A stretch of 64,000 nucleotides of DNA from Anadara kagoshimensis (Eukaryota > Mollusca > Bivalvia > Arcoida > Arcidae), in assembly GCA_021292105.1 (NCBI GenBank), contig CM037861.1, forward strand, positions 58,511,245 through 58,575,244. Direction: 5' to 3'. The translations under genes and the position numbers were made by a program. Shown one piece after another: positions 45,231 through 57,043 of the stretch; position 1 is the stretch's first letter; each line of letters starts with the position of its first letter. The notes under the pieces were generated by a model, which was not told where the DNA came from, made no database searches, and saw only the letters and a program-made list of their open reading frames with translations.

Positions 45231-45879
45231 GTTTTTGAAAGAGAGGTTAATGCGAATAGTCCCATTTTGTCATTTCAATTTTCATTAAAAATGTTAGACC
45301 AATGTGATGCATTTTTTTGCGCTTACATCAAAAGTGAAAGGCAAAAGTTGTTATTTGGAGACGGGTTAAGTTATTTGGCCTACTCGTATAATCACCTACA
45401 CAAAATACATATTTTATTGTTTCTTTTTCTTTTCGCTTTTTTTTCTAACTTATGAAAGACTCACGAAACCGATATAAACAATTAAATAATATGGTTGCAA
45501 TAGGAAACATCTTGACAAACAAAGAAACATTACACTTGCGGGAATCTGAGAAAAATGAGTGGTGCAATGGAAACGTTGGCAAAATTATATTCAACTATTG
45601 GATATTAAGTTTGAAATGCACTGGTAGCAGAAATGATTTGTGAAAAAAGCCATAATATTTTTAATTTTTAATCATCACGATAAATTTATAATACTGTTTG
45701 ATTATCTGAATATGAAAGTTGGGTAATAGACCTTTAAATTGTAATTATGTCATTATACATGATCGTGAAGTATAAATGAGAGCATGTGGTATGCCTGGCA
45801 TGTTTGTTTTTTATTAAACCACTGTCTGTAAAATAAGTCAGATGTTAAGTGTCATCAAACACAAATATACTCAGTTCAT
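45231..45879. other. Intergenic DNA, nothing recognised
   Basis: Open frames up to 83 codons on plus have no recognised domains. Confidence 0.5.
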
Positions 45880-46000
45880 GTTCAAATAAAAATCCTAAAA
45901 CCAATACAAATAATTTGAAACATAGCAAATTATGTAAGGGAAGTGAGGTATGGTGTTCCGGAAAAGTAAGCACTCCCTGTCTAGCTAACTAAAAAAAATT
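45880..46000 (-). mobile_element. R1 tail, diverged
   Basis: Reverse-complement words gggaagtgaggtatggtgtt, ccggaaaagtaagcactccc and tagctaacta. Confidence 0.65.
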
Positions 46001-46059
46001 ACTAGTACTAGAACTGCATAATTAGTCATTTAGTTGTCATTTTACTCTTCATAACAACA

Positions 46060-46330
46060 GTTATTTCAGAATTTTATTGTGTCATTACTTTTAATCAGTG
46101 TTAATTTTACAGCACTAGACAGTCGTTTCGGAATACGATTCCCCTTAAATGGTGCTTGGACCAAAATATGAACCACAAATTTTCATGGGGTTTAAAAAAT
46201 ATCCAAATGATAATAAACCGAATTTAGCTAAAGAAATACTTTGTATGAGGGAGTATACCTTACTCTTAGAGGATTTTCACATCTTAACTAGCAGCAAATT
46301 TAAACAAAAGTATATTTCTGATGCCCACTG
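46060..46330. mobile_element. Hammerhead-bearing repeat, family H1, copy 2
   Basis: Matches 29570-29820 through ttttacagcactagac, gtgcttggaccaaaat, aattaagctaa-like and tgagggagtatacctta words. Confidence 0.75.
46111..46156 (-). pseudogene. Degenerate hammerhead ribozyme
   Basis: Same position in the repeat as 29593-29637. Stem I keeps six of seven pairs and stem II is a good five-pair GGAAU/AUUCC stem. GAAAC and the GUC cleavage triplet remain. The invariant CUGAUGA core is replaced by UUUAAGG, so cleavage is not expected. Confidence 0.8.
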
Positions 46331-46564
46331 AGTTCATGGTATCCTCGGTGAAATACCCATCAGAAGAGAACCCGCCTCAGTGGTTCGAATTACACATTAT
46401 ACCTTTAACTTAAAATACCTATTCATACTTAACAGCCGTTATGCGCAAAAACACGAAACAATAAAATTATGAAAGAAAGGAGGAAACAACTTGACTTGAA
46501 ATGACAAATGGCAATAAGATCTTCGACTTTGGACGGGCACTGAATAAATAACAAAACAATCAGT

Positions 46565-46636
46565 AGAGGCGTGATTAAAGTATTTGAAGGTCCTCTATAA
46601 GTAGAGGCGTGATTAAAGTATTTGAAGGTCCTGATC
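46565..46636. repeat. Direct duplication, 38-bp spacing
   Basis: Two copies of aggcgtgattaaagtatttg plus aaggtcct, adjacent. Confidence 0.85.
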
Positions 46637-46846
46637 ATGTCATTAATTTCACAACAATTGGTCAAAAGCCATTTAAACATTAGTAACAAACAGTACATAT
46701 ATAACCCCTGTATTAAGGTGTTTCAGAGAACATCATAGAATATTTTAATTAAGTTTTTAATTACACAGGAAAAATGTACAGGGCTGGTTAACTCGAAGCT
46801 CTGTCAACGGTTACGAATAACAATCAGTGCATATATTTATTTGTTA

Positions 46847-46908
46847 TGTCATATCATTTTTTTAATAAAAAATTAACATTCAATACATTCAAACAATGGT
46901 ATATGACA
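46847..46908. mobile_element. Short foldback, family F2, copy 1
   Basis: Ends TGTCATATCATTTTT and AATGGTATATGACA are inverted, about 60 bp in all. Diverged relative of the perfect copy at 57044. Confidence 0.75.
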
Positions 46909-47330
46909 GTTACTTTAAAGATAGCTTTGAGTTTCTAAATTTAGATGTACTACGTTTAACTAAACAGAGTTTGATCAAGTACGTTGGTTATTATCTGTAG
47001 ACAATTGTACAGCTGTGTCCTCAACATAACTACACCACCATGTCGGTGTTTTAAGTCGTGGTGCTTTAGAATGACCATCGGCAAATGCCTTCTGACGAAA
47101 ACGAATAATGAAAATTATAATACACACAAATCTGTTATGAATTTCGCTTATATTAACTAATTTTTGTTTATGACATGGTTCAATATAAATTAATTATGTA
47201 TACAGTCCCTCGTGATATATATGAAACTGATTTCAGATACCGCGGTATAAATATCAGTATGCATGCCTCAGGTTTGTGTCAAACTATTACCAATATAAAT
47301 AGCCGTAAAATTTGTTGTACATTACAGTAT
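46909..47330. other. Intergenic DNA, nothing recognised
   Basis: No gene or repeat could be supported. Confidence 0.5.
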
Positions 47331-47567
47331 TGTCGAAAGGTTTTAACTTTAAACTAACGATAAGGATTTGAAGCTCAATTGTCAAAGTGGCTGAAATATA
47401 GATAGCTAGTAACAGTAAAAGTTACCAATAGACAGATAGCAGCTGCCGAATAGCTCTCAACATATAGTTAATGAGGGGCTGAGATAAGATGTGGAAGTTA
47501 AAATGCTGCGGAGATGAGCACTAATTTGTAAGCTCAGTGTTAAACTTTCAACAGGTCTGTATTGTAT
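47331..47567. mobile_element. MITE, family M1, copy 5
   Basis: Left end ACAGTATTGTCGAAAGG and right end AACTTTCAACAGGTCTGTAT are inverted partners, with shared gaagctcaa, tagatagctag and gaggggctga words. It lies about 235 bp upstream of GPCR 3. Confidence 0.8.
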
Positions 47568-47801
47568 AATACGGACCAACCCCATGTTAGTTTTTTTATT
47601 ATCGATCATTTTGGTAACATGTTTATGATTCAGTACTTTTGATGTAACCAATCGTCAGAAACGTCCACAAAACAAAATAGTCCACCTGCACTTCTTACAA
47701 AAGCGGATTGTTCTTGTTTTAAACAGTGAAGATGAAGTTGGTTCAGCACTTCAATACCTTTTTATGGAGATCTGTTTACTGTAACAAGTAGTTTCATTAC
47801 G

Positions 47802-48791
47802 ATGGATAACAACACTGACAATGCAACAACAACTACTGCTTCCAATACCCGGATTATACTTCTTCCTATCCTTTCCGTCATTGGTTTGGATATTATAATT
47901 GGAAACATTCTGTTAATGATAAGCATAGTCAGATTTCGACGCTTGCGAACTAAGACAAACATAATGGTTGGAAATCTAGCACTGTCTGATCTTCTTGTTG
48001 GGATAACCGTCATTCCTTATGAGATTGTTATGATAACAGATAAAGAGTTTGGTTTTCGAGAGTATCCGTGTCTTTGGCGGCAATCACTTTTTACAATAAT
48101 TTTAGGAGCCGCAATGTGTAGTTTAGTCTGTATTTCAGTGGAGAGATATTTTGCAATAGTCCATCCTTTTATTCACATAAAAAGATTCACAGTAAAACTC
48201 CTTGTCACAACTGCCATTTTTTCATGGAGCTTTGCTGCAGTGATTGGAATCTTGCCAGTGATTGGTTGGAATAAATGGAAAGCAGGTCATGTGTGTGACA
48301 ATCGAAATGTGTTATTTATAGAATATAACGCGTTAGTTTATCTTATATACATAAGCATCATAACCTGCAATTTTATAATGTTTTTAAAAATTCTGAAAGT
48401 TGTATGGAATCATGTGGGGAACAGTAAATCAGCAGTAGACAACAACACAGGACAAAAACACCAAAACAGACGACAAAGGGAGATAATCAAAACTAAAGCT
48501 ATGGTTATGGTTCTTGGATTATTTGTTATATGTTGGGGACCATTTTTGTTATACCTGATAATTGAACTGTTCTTTCTACAAATATCGCTAGCAACAAATG
48601 TCTTAAAAGCTTGTTTCCGTATTTTAGGTTTGTTGAATTCAGGTATTAACTGGATAGTATACGGTGCTATGAATAGACACTTCAGGATGGCCTTCAAACA
48701 TATTATTACATTCGGAAGGATGAAGAACAAAACTGAGGAACTGGCACTGTCTAGTATCAGAGTGGCTGCTACTGGAAGTCAGAGACATTGA
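47802..48791 (+). CDS. Class A GPCR 3, adenosine-receptor-like
   Basis: Intact single-exon frame of 329 codons from ATG at 47802 (MDNNTDNATTTTASN, with N-glycosylation sites). Landmarks: IGNILLMISI, GNLALSDLLVGITVIPYE, the Cys of EYPCLW, ERYFAIVHPF, GILPVIGWNKW, FVICWGPFLLYL and LLNSGINWIVYGAMN. It shares with GPCR 1, 2 and 4 the Trp in place of the NPxxY proline. No Asp3.32. The basic ICL3 (HQNRRQREIIKTK) and the Ser-rich tail suggest normal G-protein coupling and phosphorylation. The ligand is unknown. Confidence 0.93.
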   Translation: MDNNTDNATTTTASNTRIILLPILSVIGLDIIIGNILLMISIVRFRRLRTKTNIMVGNLALSDLLVGITVIPYEIVMITDKEFGFREYPCLWRQSLFTIILGAAMCSLVCISVERYFAIVHPFIHIKRFTVKLLVTTAIFSWSFAAVIGILPVIGWNKWKAGHVCDNRNVLFIEYNALVYLIYISIITCNFIMFLKILKVVWNHVGNSKSAVDNNTGQKHQNRRQREIIKTKAMVMVLGLFVICWGPFLLYLIIELFFLQISLATNVLKACFRILGLLNSGINWIVYGAMNRHFRMAFKHIITFGRMKNKTEELALSSIRVAATGSQRH

Positions 48792-49237
48792 CATGAGTAT
48801 TGTATTCTTTATAGTTAATACATTTATAATTCCACTTTGTTTGAAACATTTGAATTGGTCATATCTTTTCCGTTATTCTGTGTCAAAGGATATGCGTTCA
48901 GTGACGTAATATTTTATAGAAGACGCACTTGGGCATTTGATGCTTAGTTTTACTTGTTATGGATGTTTTTTGTTTAACATTGATGCTTTGTTATTTAAAA
49001 AATGTATCATAATAAATGAAAATAAATTTTCTTTTTGTTATGGAAAAATGAAAGAATTAAACATTTTTCAAGCAAAACATTATTCGCGTTTAGCAGTGTT
49101 CGGAATGTTCAATTCTTTGTTTCTGTATTTAAAAAGAAATAAATAATTTCATCTCTATATTATTTGATACATATTAAGTATATGATATTTAACATTCAAT
49201 CCCATATGTTGGTGTGCCTTATCCTTAAATAATACGG

Positions 49238-49296
49238 TGTCATATACCTTTTTTAAATTCAATCATAAAATACATTTTAAAAAATGGTATATGACA
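49238..49296. mobile_element. Short foldback, family F2, copy 2
   Basis: TGTCATATACC on the left and GGTATATGACA on the right, 59 bp end to end, with the centre aatcataaaatacatttt shared in reverse with copy 4. Confidence 0.85.
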
Positions 49297-50193
49297 ACGG
49301 TGCTCTTCAAGAAAACCAATTGAAGCGGATGTATGCATGACTTTAGGATTTAAACAATTGACATAAATCTTCTTTTTTTATTTTTATTTTTTATTGGATT
49401 TTTGGCACGCGTAATAGATGATAATAAGTATACATAATCAACTAGTTTATTAGCACCCGGTCTCACTTCCCTGGACAAAATTCCTTAACCCAGGTCTATC
49501 ACCTTGTCTTTCTAATAAACCAAAGGTAAAACAGGGTTTAATCTTAGAAGATGTGAATACCACCCACCCCCATATTGACAATATAACTGGCCCTTTTGTT
49601 CCAAGACGAACAACTTCCTGGCGCTTCAAAAACTATATTTATGTACAATAAAGGCCTTATGTTTATACCTGCCTAAAAAACTAAACGATTGAAATTGTTG
49701 TTATTGTATTCTGTCGACCAATTCGGTGTTGCTCAGGCAGGCTGATTTCAAGTGCTTCTGAAATAATTTCAAACTTTATGAGAAATAACTAAAATTAAAA
49801 TTTTTTAAGTATTTCAATAAAGTTTGCTAAGAAAACGACAATATATTACTAGTATCATATGCTACATGAAATTGGTCTAGTTAAATGAAAATGTTTTCAA
49901 TGTTTGTGATAAATGTTGTTAACTGGCAAAAATCCATAAAATTGTCAGGCAGTGATGACTTTAGTGAAACTTAACCCTACATTGCACTTAAATGTGCCTA
50001 ATTATAGTTTCTAAGAAGTTATTGTATTTTCACCATATTCACTTAAGTCAAAAGTAGCATCTATTTTATATAACACGAAATAAAATTAATCAACATTTTT
50101 ATATCATACAGCAAATTGGACAATGATCATTACGTTCACGTGTTTGGTTTTATTTCACACATTCAGTAAGAATATTTGTCATCTATATACATG

Positions 50194-50313
50194 TGTCATA
50201 TATCTTTTGAAAAAAAATAATAAAATACAATTGAAAAATCGTATATTCATTATTGCCATATACCATTTTTGAGGTTATTTTATGATTAAATTAACAAAAA
50301 ATAGTATATGACA
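50194..50313. mobile_element. Short foldback, family F2, copy 3 (double)
   Basis: Outer ends TGTCATATAT and AGTATATGACA. An internal gccataccattttt-like word (gccatataccattttt) suggests two units fused or one inserted in another. Confidence 0.75.
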
Positions 50314-51145
50314 AATCTAGTATAATGATCACATATGCAGGGTTTTCATGAGATACTTGGGGGACTCTTGAAATTCAATGTTCTGAAAACTATGATGATC
50401 GGTTTAACACATATATGTTATTCCATCATAGGATTCTTCTGATGTAGTCTACACATAAGTATTGTAAATTGAAAATTTGGAAATTTTTGCGATGGTTTTT
50501 AATTTTGAAATGATGATACTCGCGGAAATTTATCGACTCTATGAAGTGGTTAAGTGCAATGGATGGAAGCTGCAAAAATAGACTCAACATAAATCATGAT
50601 TAATCATATTTTTAAATTTAAAATTAAACATTAAAAAGGTAAATGACAATTAGGTGGGCATACTGGTATTGGATTTATTAACCTCTATCCAAATCACCAT
50701 AACTATATAAATTCATTTACAAATAGGTCTAATGCATCACAACGTGAATTCAATACGGATGAAATTGATTCGGTATGCCCCATAAATTATAAAGCCTTAA
50801 TCCTTATCTGAAATTGATTATATTGCACTATTGTTAAGGAGTGCTAAAGCGACGAGCATTTAATTTGTGATTGTTTGAAGTATCTGTGTTGAAATAGGCG
50901 ACAAAACAGTTGCATCTTTATAATTGCAAGTCGTGTATTTTAATTCAACGTTAATTTTTACTTAACGATTTATTTTATACAAAGTGCTTAGCACTAGCAT
51001 GGAAAAACATTGATTTTTTCGCTGTTTTCTAAAATTAACTTACTTCAAAATTAAGACATCGATTATGCTTCGATTTTGCTTTTTATAAATGGGTTTCTAC
51101 TAAAACAGATTTAATAAGTTGGTATTTATTTACAAAGTGAACAAT

Positions 51146-52130
51146 ATGGAGACAAATGCCAAAACTTTCGACGGAAAATTTGAGAATTATACTGATGATG
51201 GCGAGAAGTTCGGGATAGATTGGTTTGATGACTACAGGGCGTACTTTATTGGATTCTACACAGTTTGTTCAAGTTCGGCAGTTTTCGGAAATATCTTATT
51301 GTTGACGGTTATATTAAAATACACCAAACTAAGGACTAGAGTATACTTATTTATAGGGAATATATGTGTATCGGACATGTTCCTTGGTCTGGTGGTTATG
51401 CCGTATAAAGCTGTAAGTATTTCAGTTGAAGAGATCGGTCGCCACAAATATACCTGTATCTTAAGGCTCGTTTTAATCAGTACGTTTGTTGGAGCTTCCA
51501 TTTTAAATTTATTTTGTATGTCTTTTGAAAGATATTTTGCAGTAGCTCATCCATTGAAACACACAAAATATTATACAAATTGCCGTGCTGTTGTTTTGGT
51601 GATGATTTCTTGGACAGTTGCCTTGGTTATAGGATTATTACCACTGGTTGGAGTGAACACATGGACTGATGACGCAACATGTTTTGTCCCCAAGGTTTTA
51701 CCTAAATCATTTATGGATTTATTTCATTTTCCTCATGACAAGTGTAGTTATGTATATCATTGTAGCAAGAAAGGCATTGAATCACGTGAAAAGCAAACAT
51801 GTGAAAAACAGAGAAATACAATATTATAGACATGTACCATTTGACCTAAACAGAATCAAGGTTATGGTGATTATAAATGGGATCTTCATAGTGTGCTGGC
51901 TACCAAATATAATAACAATATCCATCATCCTTCTTGGCGGATTCAGAAATCGTACAGTAATAATTGTACAACACTTTGGACAGACGTTTTCTTTGCTGAA
52001 TGCTGGTATTAACTGGATCATTCTTTGTATAAAAAACAAAGCCATCAGGAAGGCATTTAAACATTGTTTTCTGTGTAGGACTAGAAAAGACAATGTCGGT
52101 TCTGTTGTAAATATTGAATCTTCATTTTGA
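51146..52130 (+). pseudogene. Class A GPCR 4, frameshifted between TM4 and TM5
   Basis: Starts at ATG 51146 (METNAKTFDGKFENY). TM1 to TM4 read in one frame: FGNILLLTVI, NICVSDMFLGLVVMPYKA, ERYFAVAHPL, GLLPLVGVNTW. After VLPKSF near 51710 one extra base moves the family sequence to the next frame. There TM5 (IYFIFLMTSVVMYIIV), TM6 (FIVCWLPNIITI) and TM7 (LLNAGINWIILC) follow to 52130. The first frame alone stops at 51829. It is the most diverged member: TM7 lacks the Tyr of the motif and GWN is GVN. Confidence 0.85.
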
Positions 52131-52732
52131 AATAAGGTTTAATTCATCTACTTTAACGTTCAAAAATGTCACATGTCATACATGTATAAGTAATGCCTTT
52201 CATGCGACCTTATAATTAGCATTCCCTCATAATTCGCAATAACTGGTCCCTAAAACGTGTCGAGTATCATTTGGTGTGCGCATGACTGTGCGTGTTCCGT
52301 TGCTGTAATATGTAATAAATTGATTGCGCTTTTTTTGATAAATGTGGCTTGAGTAATGGAATTCAGTGCGAATTTGGTTTTTATTGATTTAAGGTCACAC
52401 CAATATTATTCCCTTAAACAATGACACAATAATCATATAATTTTCTATTTCATATGGTAATGATTTAACAATATTATTTTATATCTTCTAGTCTTTAGGA
52501 TTTAAACATAAATGTTTGTTTTGTCAAAACCATAGCTCAATATTGTTATCAACACGTGTATATTAAAACGTATGATGGAGCCAATGACAGAGTAAACCTT
52601 AAGCTTTACCAATGTGGATATGTCTTGATTAACAATGTTCATTAACTGGATTTCTTGAAGGTTATTATGTCTCTGTATTATACTATCCAACTTCTATTTT
52701 TGTAATAATGATAATAATAATAATAATAATAA

Positions 52733-52797
<65 letters not shown>

Positions 52798-53124
52798 TTT
52801 TTATTATGTTATGGATTGCATATGCAGACAAGGGTGATTTGATTCATTGTTTGTTGAATCTTTCTTGTGATATTTAAATGCTAGTATTTATTAGCCGCTA
52901 GTTGTACAGTAAGGTATGGTTGAGCCCTCCAAACACACTGCAATGACACCAATGAACATCTACTCTAGTTCTTGTCAAAAGCCGTGAGTTTGTTTAGTGG
53001 TTCCAATTGTGCCTTTTCCTTAATTCTTTTCTTGATTGACTATTATATTGTGCCGCGTTCTTGTTTCTGTTTGCAAGTACTTGTTTTTTCAGTCGCAAGT
53101 TCCTTATTAAAGAAAGATGAAGAA
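52131..53124. other. Intergenic DNA with TAA and AT microsatellites
   Basis: A TAA run is at about 52703-52732 and an AT run at 52737-52795. Nothing else could be supported. Confidence 0.55.
52737..52795. repeat. (AT)n microsatellite
   Basis: About 29 AT dinucleotides; able to form a cruciform. Confidence 0.95.
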
Positions 53125-53375
53125 CCACTGTCATAGCTCAGTTCGTAGAGTGCTCGCCCCTTAAGTTGGAGGTCGTGAGTGCAAACCTCGAACGGTGGGT
53201 AGTGACTGTTCTTTCGACAAGTTTAAATAAACGAGGTCTCATGTCACGGAAGACCTGCTGTATAATATCATCAGAGCAACACACAATCAAAATTTCTGAA
53301 CCTTCGTCTATAGCTGGCAACGTCTCGACACAAGAAGTATTCTCGACTGGGACATTAAACATTATTACTCAACTA
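53125..53375 (+). mobile_element. tRNA-derived SINE
   Basis: The tRNA-like head has atagctcagttcgtagagtg (A box) and a diverged B box near gagtgcaaacctcg. The body has aaacgaggtctcatgtcacg, and the tail ctcgactgggacattaaac. In reverse complement the body matches the SINE at 61595-61975. Confidence 0.8.
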
Positions 53376-53419
53376 AACTTACTCCTTATTAAATATTTTC
53401 GTGTGTGTACTTCTATATT

Positions 53420-55655
53420 AATCATTATATTTATATTGCAGTAATATCTTCTTCATCATTACATTTATATTGCAGTGAAATCTTCTTCATCATTATATTT
53501 ATATTGCAGTGAAATCTTCTTCATCATTATATTTATATTGCAGTGAAATCTTCTTCATCATTATATTGGTATTGCTGTGAAATCTTCTTCATCATTATAT
53601 TTATATTGCAGTGAAATCTTCTTCATCATTATATTGGTATTGCAGTGAAATCTTCTTCATCATTATATTTATATTGCAGTGAAATCTTCTTCATCATTAT
53701 ATTTATATTGCAGTAAAATCTTCTTCATCATTATATTTATATTGCAGTGAAATCTTCTTCATCATTATATTGGTATTGCAGTAAAATCTTCTTCATCATT
53801 ATATTTATATTGCAGTAAAATCTTCTTCATCATTATATTGGTATTGCAGTGAAATCTTCTTCATCATTATATTTATATTGCAGTGAAATCTTCTTCATCA
53901 TTATATTTATATTGCAGTAAAATCTTCTTCATCATTATATTTATATTGCAGTAAAATCTTCTTCATCATTATATTGGTATTGCAGTAAAATCTTCTTCAT
54001 CATTATATTGGTATTGCAGTGACATCTTCTTCATCATTATATTGGTATTGCAGTGAAATCTTCTTCATCATTATATTTATATTGCAGTGAAATCTTCTTC
54101 ATCATTATATTGGTATTGCAGTGACATCTTCTTCATCATTATATTGGTATTGCAGTGACATCTTCTTCATCATTATATTGGTATTGCAGTGAAATCTTCT
54201 TCATCATTATATTTATATTGCAGTGAAATCTTCTTCATCATTATATTGGTATTGCAGTGACATCTTCTTCATCATTATATTGGTATTGCAGTGAAATCTT
54301 CGTCATCATTATATTGGTATTGCAGTGAAATCTTCTTCATCATTATATTTATATTGCAGTGACATCTTCTTCATCATTATATTTATATTGCAGTGACATC
54401 TTCTTCATCATTATATTTATATTGCAGTGACATCTTCTTCATCATTATATTTATATTGCAGTGAAATCTTCTTCATCATTATATTGGTATTGCAGTGACA
54501 TCTTCTTCATCATTATATTGGTATTGCAGTGACATCTTCTTCATCATTATATTGGTATTGCAGTGAAATCTTCTTCATCATTATATTTATATTGCAGTGA
54601 CATCTTCTTCATCATTATATTGGTATTGCAGTGAAATCTTCTTCATCATTATATTTATATTGCAGTGAAATCTTCTTCATCATTATATTGGTATTGCAGT
54701 GACATCTTCTTCATCATTATATTTATATTGCAGTGAAATCTTCTTCATCATTATATTGGTATTGCAGTGACATCTTCTTCATCATTATATTGGTATTGCA
54801 GTGACATCTTCTTCATCATTATATTGGTATTGCAGTGACATCTTCTTCATCATTATATTTATATTGCAGTGAAATCTTCTTCATCATTATATTTATATTG
54901 CAGTGAAATCTTCTTCATCATTATGTTTATATTGCAGTGAAATCTTCTTCATCATTATATTGGTATTGCAGTGACATCTTCTTCATCATTATATTGGTAT
55001 TGCAGTGACATCTTCTTCATCATTATATTTATATTGCAGTGAAATCTTCTTCATCATTATATTTATATTGCAGTGACATCTTCTTCATCATTATATTTAT
55101 ATTGCAGTGAAATCTTCTTCATCATTATATTGGTATTGCAGTGACATCTTCTTCATCATTATATTTATATTGCAGTGACATCTTCTTCATCATTATATTG
55201 GTATTGCAGTGAAATCTTCTTCATCATTATATTGGTATTGCAGTGAAATCTTCTTCATCATTATATTGGTATTGCAGTGACATCTTCTTCATCATTATAT
55301 TGGTATTGCAGTGAAATCTTCTTCATCATTATATTGGTATTGCAGTTAAATCTTCTTCATCATTATATTTATATTGCAGTGAAATCTTCTTCATCATTAT
55401 ATTTATATTGCAGTGAAATCTTCTTCATCATTATATTGGTATTGCAGTGAAACCTTCTTCATCATTATATTTATATTGCAGTGAAATCTTCTTCATCATT
55501 ATATTTATATTGCAGTGACATCTTCTTCATCATTATATTTATATTGCAGTGAAATCTTCTTCATCATTATGTTTATATTGCAGTGAAATCTTCTTCATCA
55601 TTATATTGGTATTGCAGTGAAACCTTCTTCATCATTATATTTATATTACAGTGAA
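53420..55655. repeat. 34-bp minisatellite, about 65 units
   Basis: Units repeat every 34 bp (for example gcag at 53472 and 53506). The consensus holds gcagtgaaatcttcttcatc and attatatttatatt. Two positions are binary: tttatatt or ttggtatt, and gtgaaat, gtgacat or gtaaaat. Copies are otherwise almost identical, which implies recent expansion or homogenisation. On plus each unit resembles a vertebrate-style 3' splice site (pyrimidine-rich tract, then ATATTGCAG). Confidence 0.97.
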
Positions 55656-55895
55656 ATCTTCTTCTCTACTTCGTCGATTGATTCGAATGACTAGCTCCTA
55701 AAGTGTTAATCAACCGGGTCATGTATGACTCCCTTCTATTATTAAAAGATTCAAAAATGAATTACACATGTACCCGATGCAATTGAAAATTAAAATGGAG
55801 AAAATAAAGACAAGAAAAACTCATTTCGAGACCAACGATTATAAATTTCCCGACTCTAGACGGAAACTTGATGGATTTGTTATAAAATTTAATGC

Positions 55896-56225
55896 ATCAT
55901 TGTTGACCCAGATAAATTGCAAGCCTAGACTTATCGGGGGTGGGGGTTGGATGGGCTCAAAAAGTTTAATGGCTGTCATCACAATATTATTGATAAGTTT
56001 GATGTCTCTGTGTCTGGATTGTCCTGGATATATTTGACGTCTCATAGTTCCACGTTCCTTTCATTCTCAATTTTAGTTAAACATGTGGCTAGCTAAACAG
56101 AAAGTACTTGTCCTTCTGCAATGCCTGGCTTTACTTCTCTGGTGTAAGTTCACGTTTTTAACCTGATTATCCTTTTTTCGAAGGTGGGTTGGGGTTTAAA
56201 TATGGATTGGTATGTTTGTTAGTTA
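55896..56225 (+). mobile_element. R1 3' coding end and tail
   Basis: It begins with RT C-terminal sequence (gttgacccagataaattgca, gataagtttgatgtctctgt) and continues into a diverged tail (ttgtccttctgcaatgcctg, tatggattggtatgtttg). A G-run at 55931-55945 is an expansion. Confidence 0.75.
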
Positions 56226-56324
56226 TGTTTACGCTTTCAATAATTTTTACTGTCAAAAAGCCAAATCCAATAAAAATGATAATAGTGCTGCACGTTTGGA
56301 TTGCTATACTCATCGGATTGTCCA

Positions 56325-56490
56325 ACGTAGTTTAATACGTGACGGGTGTAGCTAGCTAGACAGGAGGCGCTTACCCTTCCAGAGCACTCAGCCTCACTTA
56401 CCGGTGGAAGCTCATGTGTTTAACATAATTTGCTTGTTTTAAAAAGATAATATTTTCCTTTTGGGATTGTGATTTGAAAATCGACCTTTA
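56325..56490 (+). mobile_element. R1 tail
   Basis: Well-preserved tail words gacgggtgtagctagctaga, gcgcttacccttccagagca and cctcacttaccggtggaag. Confidence 0.8.
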
Positions 56491-57043
56491 CGTTTGTGAA
56501 CAAATATAACACTGTCAGTCCATAAATTATTTTTATGATGTTTGATTGTATTTGACTCTGTTTGAGACCAAATGAAGTTATAGGACTATAATTAAATTTG
56601 ATAGTGTGATGTCGCTCATCTCTCGTTACGACGATACTCGTGACGTCATTAATTGGCTGTTCCAGCCATTGGAATTGCAAGTCGTACACGATAGTGTTGT
56701 TTTAAAAATAAAAAATAAGATTTTCAAAAATGCGAAATGCATATATAACCATTGAACTGTCTAGAAATGGCGTTTATAGTGCTTTAACTTCCACTACCGT
56801 GCAAAGCAAACTAATCATAACGCGATATCGCGACCTCCCTGTCAGTTGCATTGTTTTAAGCAAAAACTATTATTTGAAGCACTGGTTTTCTTATATGCTA
56901 TATAAAAGCACGGTTCTATTTTCTTCCAGAGTGTCCTAGCTACACGATCATATTACGAATAACTAAAGATTGTTCCTTTGAAGTTTCATAAAGATCTGTT
57001 AAATGGTTTTCGAGAAATACGTCGGACAAAATGTCACTATTAT
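56491..57043. other. Intergenic DNA, nothing recognised
   Basis: No gene or repeat could be supported. Confidence 0.5.

Larger units (their letters stand above)
48792..51145. other. Intergenic DNA between GPCR 3 and 4
   Basis: Contains two F2 foldbacks (49238 and 50194) and a short R1-like word at about 49448-49475 (cacccggtctcacttccctg). No further gene is visible. Confidence 0.5.

Noticed and set aside
51119-51145. A longer N-terminus for GPCR 4
   Set aside because: It begins at a TTG. The first ATG in frame, 51146, gives a normal N-terminus. The same reasoning moves the GPCR 1 start from 40974 to 40950.
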